A stretch of 14,896 nt of DNA, taken from contig JADJYS010000007.1 of assembly GCA_016719645.1 (NCBI GenBank), positions 1 through 14,896 of the forward strand. The letters are read 5' to 3'. The stretch comes from a bacterium. Its GTDB lineage: Bacteria; Krumholzibacteriota; Krumholzibacteriia; LZORAL124-64-63. A model generated the notes under the pieces. That model ran no database searches. It worked only from the letters and a program-made list of their open reading frames with translations, and was not told the DNA's origin. The translations under genes were made by a program, and so were the position numbers. Below, piece after piece: positions 9,468 to 14,896 of the stretch; position 1 is the stretch's first letter; the number at the start of each line of letters is the position of its first letter.

Positions 9468-10262
9468 TTGGATCTGGGCGTGAAGGGACGGGTGGCGCTG
9501 GTGACGGCCGGGTCGCGCGGCTTCGGCCGCGCCGTGGCCGAGGGGCTGGCCCGCGAGGGGGCGCGCGTCGCGCTGTGCGCCCGCGGCGCGGACGACCTGG
9601 CCACGGCCGCGGCGGCGGTGGCTGCGGCCGGCGACGGCCGCGTGCTGGCCGCGCAGGTCGACGTCGCCGACGGCGATGCGCTGGCAGGCTTCGTCACCGA
9701 GATCGAGCACGACCTGGGCCCGGTCGAACTGCTGCTGGTCAACGCCGGCGGCCCGCCGGCGGTCGGCTTCCTCGAGGCGGACCTCGCGGCCTGGGAGTCG
9801 GCCTACCGCCTGAACCTCGAGAGCGCCGTGAAGGCCTGCCGGCGCGTGCTGCCCGGCATGATGGAGCGCGGCTACGGGCGCATCGTCGCGGTCACCTCGG
9901 TGACGGTCCGCCAGCCGCTCGACAACCTGACGCTCTCGAACGTGATCCGCCCGGCGGTGCACGCGCTGGTGAAGGACCTGTCCCGGCTGGCGGCGCCCCG
10001 CGGCGTGACCGTCAACTCCGTCGCGCCGGGCTTCCACCTCACCAGCGCGGTGGAGCGGCTGATCGCGCGCAAGCTCGCCGACGGCACCGCCGCCACACGC
10101 GGGGAGGCGCTGGCGGGCTGGGAACGCGAGATCCCGGCCGGGCGGCTGGGCCGCCCCGAGGAGCTGGCGGCGCTGGTGCTGTTCCTGATGTCGCAGGGGG
10201 CCTCCTACGTCACCGGCCAGTGCGTCGCCTGCGACGGCGGCTGGGTGCGGGGCACGTTCTGA
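9468..10262 (+). CDS. SDR-family oxidoreductase lacking the usual YxxxK
   Basis: A 264-residue short-chain dehydrogenase/reductase-fold protein. I chose TTG at 9468 because GGGGGAGGT sits six bases before it and the Rossmann domain starts directly after. The cofactor motif 'TAGSRGFG' is at residues 13-20, 'VNAG' at 91-94 and the structural Asn region 'LNLESAV' at 115-121. The catalytic serine position (S144 in 'VTSVTV') is kept, but the YxxxK that follows in classical SDRs reads S157-N-V-I-R161, so both Tyr and Lys are replaced. The C-terminal 'APGF...T' and 'DGGW' segments are typical. FabG-like SDR subgroups with 'LSN..R' in this place are common in bacteria, so this is a conserved variant, not damage. 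The substrate is unknown; 3-oxoacyl reductase activity should not be assumed. The frame is intact. Confidence 0.9.
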   Translation: MDLGVKGRVALVTAGSRGFGRAVAEGLAREGARVALCARGADDLATAAAAVAAAGDGRVLAAQVDVADGDALAGFVTEIEHDLGPVELLLVNAGGPPAVGFLEADLAAWESAYRLNLESAVKACRRVLPGMMERGYGRIVAVTSVTVRQPLDNLTLSNVIRPAVHALVKDLSRLAAPRGVTVNSVAPGFHLTSAVERLIARKLADGTAATRGEALAGWEREIPAGRLGRPEELAALVLFLMSQGASYVTGQCVACDGGWVRGTF

Positions 10263-10271
10263 CCGGCGGTC

Positions 10272-10299
10272 TTGACGCCCGGTGGTGCGCGACTATATT
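10272..10299 (+). promoter_or_regulatory. Sigma-70-like promoter, TTGACG-16-TATATT
   Basis: A strong match to the housekeeping consensus: TTGACG at 10272-10277, a 16-base spacer and TATATT at 10294-10299. It lies just past the SDR stop. The predicted start of transcription, near 10306, is only a few bases before an ATG at 10308, so a leaderless message is possible. It should drive the microprotein and the zinc ribbon gene. Confidence 0.65.
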
Positions 10300-10307
10300 A
10301 GTAGTCA

Positions 10308-10424
10308 ATGAACTTGGAAGATGTCGATAGGACGGGAGCAGCCGTGTTGAAGATCCTGATCATCCTCGCGATCTACCTCGCCCTGGTGCGCTGGGTCTTC
10401 CCGCGCCTGGGCGTGCCCACCTGA
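10308..10424 (+). CDS. Hydrophobic microprotein (38 or 26 residues)
   Basis: A short open frame ending in TGA at 10422-10424. Two starts are possible. The ATG at 10308 gives 38 residues and would be almost leaderless. GTG at 10344, in the same frame, gives 26 residues and has GGGAG five bases upstream, so I favour it. Both forms share the single hydrophobic helix 'ILIILAIYLALVRWVF' followed by a short basic/Pro tail ('PRLGVPT'). It would be a one-span membrane peptide. It lies directly behind a good promoter and about 80 bases ahead of the zinc ribbon gene. I do not recognise a family. At this length it could still be a leader or a chance frame, though the promoter, ribosome site and coherent hydrophobic helix argue for translation. 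Confidence 0.5.
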   Translation: MNLEDVDRTGAAVLKILIILAIYLALVRWVFPRLGVPT

Positions 10425-10503
10425 GGCGCCCCCACCTGCTCGATCGGTGATCGGGCTCCGCAGAAGAAAGACGATGACGAACCAAAGACCGGGGGTGCGT
10501 GAC

Positions 10504-10710
10504 ATGCCCATGTACGAATTCGCCTGCCGCGCCTGCGGCGCCGAGTTCGAGGAACTCTGCACGGCGGCCGAGGCTGCGGCGGGCAAGGTCGCCTGCCCCG
10601 CCTGCGGCGCCCGCAAGTCGGAGCGCAAGCTCTCCACGTTCGCCAGCAAGGACGCCGGCGGCAAAGGCGGCGGCGGCTGCGGCCACGGCAGCCACGGCGG
10701 GTTCGGCTGA
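10504..10710 (+). CDS. FmdB-type zinc ribbon protein
   Basis: A 68-residue protein of the FmdB/'CxxC_CxxC' regulatory-protein family. The N-terminus 'MPMYEFACRACGAEFE' is the family hallmark. Four cysteines (C8, C11, C32, C35) form a single zinc ribbon, followed by 'ERKLSTF' and a Gly/His-rich tail with 'GHGSHGGFG'. The ATG at 10504 is chosen because it gives the conserved MP-YEF start and GGGGGTG precedes it; an in-frame ATG at 10474 is also possible. The molecular role of the family is unclear: the name comes from a proposed regulator of amidase genes in Methylophilus, and DNA binding has not been generally shown. It follows the microprotein and ends just before an intrinsic terminator, so it is the last gene of that transcript. 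Confidence 0.88.
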   Translation: MPMYEFACRACGAEFEELCTAAEAAAGKVACPACGARKSERKLSTFASKDAGGKGGGGCGHGSHGGFG

Positions 10711-10735
10711 GCCCGCTAGGACAGGCGAGCGAGCC

Positions 10736-10764
10736 AGGGCGCCCGGGGGGCGCCCTTCTTCTTT
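10736..10764 (+). terminator. Intrinsic terminator after the zinc ribbon gene
   Basis: AGGGCGCCC and GGGCGCCCT form a perfect nine-base stem with a GGG loop, directly followed by a T-rich run (TTCTTCTTT). It lies 26 bases past the FmdB stop and separates that transcript from the CsgG-OmpA gene. Confidence 0.85.
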
Positions 10765-10801
10765 CCGGACCGACGGGACGCGGCCGGCCGTCAATAATGA
10801 A

Positions 10802-10831
10802 TTGTCATGTTCGTCGGATTCGCGGTATCGT
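10802..10831 (+). promoter_or_regulatory. Putative promoter of the CsgG-OmpA gene
   Basis: TTGTCA at 10802-10807, 18 bases, then TATCGT at 10826-10831, in a locally AT-richer patch. Transcription would start near 10838, 50 bases before the ATG at 10888. The -35 matches well and the -10 only moderately. Confidence 0.5.
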
Positions 10832-10887
10832 CGCCGTCCGCTCGTCGCGTGCCGGTCCGCCGGCGAACCGCTTCCGGAGGATGAACG

Positions 10888-12718
10888 ATGAACCGTCGAA
10901 CCGTGGGTAGCCTCGCCGCCGCGGCGGTGCTCCTCGGCCTGCTGGCTGCGGGGAGCGTCGCGGCCGGGACCAAGGACCGGCTGACCGAGCAGAACAACAA
11001 GTGCCGCATCGTCGTGGGCACGATCAAGTCCAACGCCGGCCAGTGCGACCGCAGCATGGCCGCGGCGATCGGCCAGATGCTCTCGACGGCCCTGGCCAAC
11101 GAGGACCGCTTCATCGTGCTGGCGAGCCAGGACGAGGTCGCCGAGCTGGCGGGCGAGATCGAACTGGCGGAGTCGGGGATGGTCGAGGAGGGCCGCGGCG
11201 CCGAACGGGGCCTGATGGAGGGCGCCGACGTCATGGTCACCGGCGCGGTCACCAGCTTCGAACCCGAGGCCAGCGGCGGCGGCGGCCTGCTCGGCGCGGC
11301 CAAGAGCCGGCTGGGCGGTTCGGTCGGCGTCAGCAGCAACACGGCCGAGTGCACGCTGGACCTGAAGCTCGTCGACATCCGCACGCGGCGCGTGATCAAG
11401 GCCTTCAGCGTCGAGGGCAAGTCCAAGAGCTGGTCGACCGACCTGACGGGCCACGGCTGGGTGGAGGACGTCGCGCTGGGCGGCGCGCTGGGCAGCTACT
11501 CCAACCAGCCCATGGAGAAGGCCCTGCGCGCGGTCCTGGCCAAGGCCGTCGAGCGCGTCGCCAAGGACGTGCCGCAGGAGTACTACCGGTACACGGGGGA
11601 CGGTCAATACACCCAGGACTACGCGGCGGGCGGCGGCGACGAAGCCCGCGGGAGCGGGGCCGCGCCGGCGGCGGGCGGCGGCGACGACGACGACGCGCCC
11701 CTGCAGACGGCCTCGTCCGGCGGCGGCGCGTCGGCAGGACGTGCCGCGGGGAAGTCCGCCGAGGACATGGCCCTCTACACCCGCTGCGACTTCGTGCCGG
11801 GCGACCGGACGATCTTTCTGCGACGACCTCGACCGCGAGGAGGTCGGCGAGTTCCCGAGCCGCTGGAACCTGGTCGACGGCGTGTTCGGAGGTGGCCCGC
11901 AAGGGCGAGACCGGCTGGATCCTCTCCTCGGACACGGGCCACCTGCGCCCCGAACTGCCGGACGCCCCTTCCCCGAGCGCTACACCATCGAGATGGACGT
12001 CTTCGAGAACGGCGAGCCGCACCGCGGACACTGGTACAGCATCATGCTGATGGAAGGCGACGACGTCGCGATCGAGTTCTTCTTCGGCGACGGCATCCGC
12101 ACGCGCGTGCTGGTCGACGGGGAGGAGAAATCCAACAAGGAACTCGCACACCGCGCCACCAAGGGCCGCCACACCATGCGGATCATGGCGACCGCCACGA
12201 CGTTCAAGTGCTACTTCGACAACGAGCGGGTGGGGAACATCCCGAAGCTCGAGGGCGTCGCGCCCGACGGGATCAAGATCCGCATGGACCGCTACGACGA
12301 CGAGGACAACCCGATGCTGATGTCGGGCTTCCGCTTCGCCGCGGGCGGCAAGACCCTGCGCGACCAGCTCGCGCAGGACGGCCGCATCGTCACCCACGGC
12401 ATCCTGTTCGACTCCGGGTCGGCCGTGATCAAGGCGGAGTCCTACAAGACGCTCGCCGACCTCGGCGAGCTGCTGAAGGCGGACGCCGGCCTGCGCCTGT
12501 CGATCGAGGGGCACACCGACGCCGAGGGCGCCGACGACGCCAACCGCGCCCTCTCGCTGCAGCGGGCCGCCTCGGTGAAGGACTACCTCGGCAGCGCCTT
12601 CGGCATCGCGGCGGACCGCCTCGAGGTCAAGGGCCTGGGCGAGACCAAGCCGCTCGGCACGAACGACACGGCCGAGGGCCGCGCGAACAACCGGCGCGTG
12701 GAGCTGGTGAAGATCTGA
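10888..12718 (+). CDS. Exported CsgG-like / beta-sandwich / OmpA fusion protein (three indels)
   Basis: About 609 residues after correction. The ATG at 10888 follows GGAGG by seven bases. A Sec signal (residues 1-27, no lipobox cysteine) leads into a CsgG-like domain (about 38-235): 'CRIVVGTIKSN', 'GQMLSTALANEDRFIVL', 'GADVMVTGAVTSFE', 'DLKLVDIRTRRVI', then a helix ending 'VPQEYYRY'. A Gly/Ala/Asp-rich linker with DDDD follows (about 240-285). Next comes 'DFVPGDRTIF', then 'DDLDREEVGEFPSRWN', the start of a LamG-like beta-sandwich I recall from Bacteroidetes OmpA proteins. The end (about 490-609) is an OmpA peptidoglycan-binding domain with 'ILFDSGSAVI', 'GHTDAEG', 'NRALSLQRA' and 'NNRRVEL'. 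Frame breaks occur at 11815-11818 (extra T), 11888-11889 (extra G) and 11965-11968 (lost C), net plus one; the sequence reads through sensibly once these are fixed. It is probably a periplasmic or outer-membrane protein tied to peptidoglycan. Confidence 0.9.
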
Positions 12719-12731
12719 TTCCCGGCGGGAA

Positions 12732-12775
12732 GCAGCGGCGGCCGGCCGGCGCGGGGGGCGCCGGCCGGCCGCTGC
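12732..12775. terminator. Bidirectional hairpin between convergent genes
   Basis: An 18-base GC-only stem (GCAGCGG...CCGGCCGGCGC against its complement) with a three-base bulge on the left arm and a short G loop. It sits between the OmpA stop (12718) and the stop of the convergent minus-strand gene (12780). There is no T-tract, but its strength and position fit a shared terminator or a transcript-end stabiliser. Confidence 0.6.
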
Positions 12776-12779
12776 GCGT

Positions 12780-13035
12780 TCATTCGGCCTTCGGGGCGGA
12801 CTTCCGGAAGCGCGGCGCCAGCCACGCCACCAGCAGGGCCCACAGGCAGATCACGAGCCCCAGTCCCAGGCCCGTGCCGACGAAGGTCAGCGGCGCGATG
12901 GCCGACTGGGCGCTCGAGAGCCACTGCTGCGGCACGTTGGACAGGGAACAGGCGGTGGAAGATCAGGCCGAACACCACGCCCAGGGCGAGGCTGCCGGCC
13001 AGGGTCAGGATCAGACCCGTGCGGACGCTCTGCAT
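12780..13035 (-). CDS. Small two-span membrane protein (one indel)
   Basis: About 84 residues after correcting one extra base in GGG at 12944-12946. The ATG at 13035 has GGAGG seven bases upstream. The first span lies near residues 5-27 ('LILTLAGSLALGVVFGLIF'). A short polar loop with 'SNVPQQWLSSAQSAI' follows, then a second span ('LTFVGTGLGLGLVICLW') and a basic tail 'RFRKSAPKAE'. Read without correction, the frame loses all hydrophobic character after 'RLFP' and runs on into the OmpA gene, whereas the shifted frame gives a second clean span and a stop, which supports the indel. No family is recognised. The layout, with both ends in the cytoplasm, is typical of small inner-membrane accessory proteins. 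It is convergent with the OmpA gene and divergent from NfeD. Confidence 0.72.
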
Positions 13036-13074
13036 GGAGACACCTCCGGATGACGGCGAGTGACGCTGCCGCGC

Positions 13075-13103
13075 ATCCTAGCAGCCCGGCCTGCGTATGT
13101 CTC
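13075..13103 (-). promoter_or_regulatory. Putative promoter of the small membrane protein gene
   Basis: On the minus strand GAGACA (13103-13098), 17 bases, then TAGGAT (13080-13075). The -35 matches at four of six positions. It lies 40 bases before the ATG at 13035 and back to back with the NfeD promoter. Confidence 0.4.
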
Positions 13104-13120
13104 CCCCCGAGCGTGCCGAC

Positions 13121-13149
13121 TTGACGGCCGGCCGGGGCCCCGGTACCAT
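13121..13149 (+). promoter_or_regulatory. Putative promoter of the NfeD-SPFH operon
   Basis: TTGACG at 13121-13126, exactly 17 bases, then TACCAT at 13144-13149. Transcription would start near 13156, 42 bases before the NfeD ATG. The spacer is extremely GC-rich. Confidence 0.55.
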
Positions 13150-13197
13150 CCCGCGGGGGTTCCCGCCGCTCGCAGACGCATCCCGACTGGAGGCGAC

Positions 13198-13625
13198 ATG
13201 GCCTGGTGGATCTGGATCATCGTGGGCGCGATCCTGCTCGCCGCGGAGGCGGTCATCACCGCCGACTTCTATCTCGTCTTCTTCGGCCTGGCCGGGCTGC
13301 TGGTGGGCCTGCTCGGGGTCTGCGGCCTCCACCTGCCGGCCTGGGTGCAGTGGCTGCTGTTCGCCGTGCTGGCCGTGGCGGGCCTGGTCCTGTACCGCGG
13401 GCCGCTGAAGCGCAAGCTGGCGAAGGTCGACCGGGCGATGGGTCCCGAGCTGATCGGCGAGCCCGCCAGCGCCCAGGCCGCGATCCCGGCCGGCGCGCGC
13501 GGACGCGTCGAGCTGCGCGGCACGGCCTGGGACGCCCGCAACGACGGCGACACCGACCTGGCCGCCGGCGCCCGTTGCCTGGTCAAGGGAGTGGACGGCT
13601 GACCCTGCTCGTCCGCGCCGAGTGA
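13198..13625 (+). CDS. NfeD-family membrane protein (one indel near its end)
   Basis: About 142 residues after correction. The ATG at 13198 has GGAGG four bases upstream. Three membrane spans (about 3-20, 24-44, 49-67) start with 'WWIWIIVGAILLAAEAVI' and are followed by a short OB-fold domain with 'GARGRVELRGTAWDARN' and 'GARCLVKGVDG'. In the raw sequence a TGA follows VDG at 13600, but adding one lost C gives 'VDGLTLLVRAE' and a stop at 13623-13625, the normal end of this family, so I extend it to there. This is the short NfeD form without the serine protease domain. Members pair with SPFH proteins and bind them through the OB-fold. The SPFH gene starts 35 bases downstream, so the two form one operon with a likely role in membrane microdomain or protein quality control. 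Confidence 0.88.
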
Positions 13626-13660
13626 TCGAACCGCCAAACCGTTCACCGGAGGACGCCGCC

Positions 13661-14602
13661 ATGGACACCATGATCGCCGCCGTCGTCGTCGTATTCCTGG
13701 TGCTGATCGTGATCGCCAGGACCGCGATCGTCGTGCCCCAGCAGTCCGCCTACATCGTGGAATACCTGGGCAAGTACCGCAAGACCATCCAGGCGGGCTT
13801 CCACATCCTGGTGCCCTTCGTGGAGAAGGTCGCCTACAAGCACAGCCTCAAAGAGCGGGCCTTCGACATCCCCGAGCAGGTCTGCATCACGCGCGACAAC
13901 GTGCAGGTGCACGTCGACGGCGTGCTGTACCTGAAGGTGCTGAACCCGGAGCGCGCGTCGTACGGCATCTCGGACTATCACTTCGCCATCTCGCAGCTCG
14001 CGCAGACCACGCTGCGCAGCGAGATCGGCAAGATCGACCTGGACCGCACCTTCGAGGAGCGCGCCACGATCAACCAGCAGGTGGTGCAGGGCTGGACAAG
14101 GCGTCGGAGCCCTGGGGCGTCAAGGTCCTGCGCTACGAGATCAAGAACATCAACCGCCGCGCGATGCTCCAGCGCCATGGAGAAGCAGATGCGCGCCGAA
14201 AGCGAGAAGCGCGCCACGATCCTCACCAGCGAGGGCGAGCGCGACGCCCAGATCAACCGGGCCGAGGGCGAGAAGCAGCGGGTCATCAAGGAGTCCGAGG
14301 CCAACCAGCAGCAGCAGATCAACGAGGCGCAGGGCGAGGCCGCGGCCATCCTGGCCGTCGCCACGGCCACCGCCGAGGGCCTGCGCCAGGTCGCCGCGGC
14401 GCTCAGCACCCCGGGTGGGGAGCAGGCCATGCGGCTGCGCGTCGCGGAGCAGTACGTCGGGGAGTTCGGCCGGCTCGCCAAGGCGGGCAACACGCTGGTC
14501 CTGCCGGCGAATCTCAGCGACGGGCGGGATGATCGCCCTGGCGAACAACATCGTGAAGGGCGGGACCGCGGGCGGAGGCCCGCCAGTGGCGGCGCTGTCT
14601 AG
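13661..14602 (+). CDS. SPFH/stomatin-like protein (paraslipin, QmcA-type), several indels
   Basis: The ATG at 13661 follows GGAGG by eight bases. One N-terminal membrane helix (about 4-20, 'IAAVVVVFLVLIVI') is followed by the SPFH domain: 'VVPQQSAYIVEYLGKY', 'GFHILVPFVEKVAYKHS', 'DNVQVHVDGVLYLKV', 'SEIGKIDLDRTFEER'. Near 14093 the frame breaks; in the shifted frame 'LDKASEPWGVKVLRYEIKN' continues the family sequence. The original frame returns at 'AMEKQMRAESEKRA' (about 14178), so errors there balance. A long Gln/Glu/Ala coiled coil follows, then 'GNTLVLPANLSD', and in a shifted frame from about 14525 'GGMIALANNIVKGG', the usual paraslipin end. The TAG at 14600-14602 is the probable stop, though one more indel is needed to reach it. 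It should form large membrane-bound rings and works with the NfeD protein just upstream. Confidence 0.87.
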   Translation: MDTMIAAVVVVFLVLIVIARTAIVVPQQSAYIVEYLGKYRKTIQAGFHILVPFVEKVAYKHSLKERAFDIPEQVCITRDNVQVHVDGVLYLKVLNPERASYGISDYHFAISQLAQTTLRSEIGKIDLDRTFEERATINQQVVQGWTRRRSPGASRSCATRSRTSTAARCSSAMEKQMRAESEKRATILTSEGERDAQINRAEGEKQRVIKESEANQQQQINEAQGEAAAILAVATATAEGLRQVAAALSTPGGEQAMRLRVAEQYVGEFGRLAKAGNTLVLPANLSDGRDDRPGEQHREGRDRGRRPASGGAV

Positions 14603-14896
14603 CGCGGGCGGCGGCGCCGGCGGCCGCCACGCGAGCGCCAGGAGGCGGCGCCCGGTCTCGTTCAGGTGCTCGCCGGCCCAGATCACCAGCGCGCGCCCAG
14701 CATCAGGCCGCCGATGACGTCCACCACGTAGTGGTAGCGAGTAGACGGTCGCCGCGCAGAGCAACGTGAACAGGGTCGACATCCACCAGCGGTGGCGTGT
14801 GGAGCCGCCAGACGTGCCACCAGGCCACCATCGAGGCGGCGACGTGGCTGCTCGGGAAGGCGGCGCTCAGGATCGCGCTGTTGGCGTGGATGTAGC
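14599..14896 (-). CDS. PAP2-superfamily phosphatase, C-terminal part (cut by window edge, frameshifted)
   Basis: Entering from the right edge, the minus strand reads 'YIHANSAILSAAFPSSHVA' followed by 'ASMVAWWHVWR', which holds the PAP2 'PSSH' catalytic motif with its histidine. After a frame break near 14800 come 'WWMSTLFTLLCAATVYS', then after another near 14737 'RYHYVVDVIGGLMLG', the last PAP2 motif with the HxxxD nucleophile pair in a membrane span. A third break near 14700 leads to 'IWAGEHLNETGRRLL' and a Pro-rich end. The CTA at 14599-14601 (TAG on this strand) is the likely stop but needs one more indel. PAP2 enzymes hydrolyse lipid phosphates such as undecaprenyl pyrophosphate or phosphatidic acid in the membrane. 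The N-terminus and first motif lie outside the window. It is convergent with the SPFH gene, their stops sharing a CTAG. Confidence 0.78.

Noticed and set aside
10360..11607. A 415-codon minus-strand frame over the zinc ribbon and CsgG-OmpA genes
   Set aside because: It crosses a strong plus-strand terminator and two plus-strand genes and has no family signal.
11815..11970. Programmed ribosomal frameshifting in the CsgG-OmpA gene
   Set aside because: Three separate shifts within 150 bases in different directions, with no slippery heptamer or following structure, fit sequence errors better.
10888..12718. A curli secretion system
   Set aside because: Only a CsgG-like domain is present; no CsgA, CsgB, CsgE or CsgF partners and no lipobox.
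12732..12775. A mobile-element terminal repeat or recombination site
   Set aside because: The inverted repeat lies exactly between two convergent stops and there is no transposase or target duplication, so a transcript-end hairpin is simpler.

Overview
The window is very GC-rich and comes from a Gram-negative bacterium with an outer membrane. The evidence is exported OmpA-type and CsgG-type domains, Sec signal peptides, strong GGAGG ribosome binding sites and an ECF sigma/Ser-Thr kinase pair. The OmpA protein carries a middle domain that I recall mainly from Bacteroidetes-like OmpA proteins. An FCB-group or related candidate phylum (Krumholzibacteriota, Eisenbacteria or Gemmatimonadota-like) is therefore my best guess, but this is inference. 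Many genes carry single-base frameshifts that leave the encoded family readable on both sides. These cluster at 1-4.4 kb and 11.8-14.9 kb, while 4.85-11.8 kb is clean. The pattern fits indel errors in an assembled contig better than real gene decay.

Layout. (1) 4753 to 1, minus strand: an extended -10 promoter, an ECF sigma factor of the kinase-associated type, a large Ser/Thr kinase with a membrane anchor and TPR repeats whose start overlaps the sigma stop, a small FHA phosphothreonine-binding protein, and the first part of an exported beta-repeat protein. All four genes point the same way with short gaps and look like one signalling-to-surface module. (2) 4850-5506, minus: an unrecognised small membrane protein. 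(3) 5681-9356, minus: a CLC chloride channel/transporter with two CBS domains, and methionyl-tRNA synthetase (metG). (4) 9468-10764, plus: a short-chain dehydrogenase lacking the usual YxxxK, a promoter followed by a 26-38 residue hydrophobic microprotein, an FmdB-type zinc ribbon protein and a clear intrinsic terminator. (5) 10802-12775, plus: a promoter and a CsgG-like/beta-sandwich/OmpA fusion protein, ending in a strong hairpin shared with a convergent small membrane protein (12780-13035, minus). (6) 13121-14602, plus: a promoter and an NfeD plus SPFH (stomatin/paraslipin) membrane-quality pair. (7) 14896 to about 14599, minus: the C-terminal part of a PAP2-type lipid phosphatase, convergent with and touching the SPFH gene.

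How it works together. The sigma-kinase-FHA genes supply transcriptional output, Thr/Ser phosphorylation and phospho-reading in one transcript, with a surface protein downstream as a possible target. The CsgG-OmpA fusion, NfeD-SPFH pair, PAP2 and small membrane proteins are all envelope functions. No tRNA, rRNA, CRISPR, transposase or phage genes were seen. No stretch longer than 300 bases lacks a gene.
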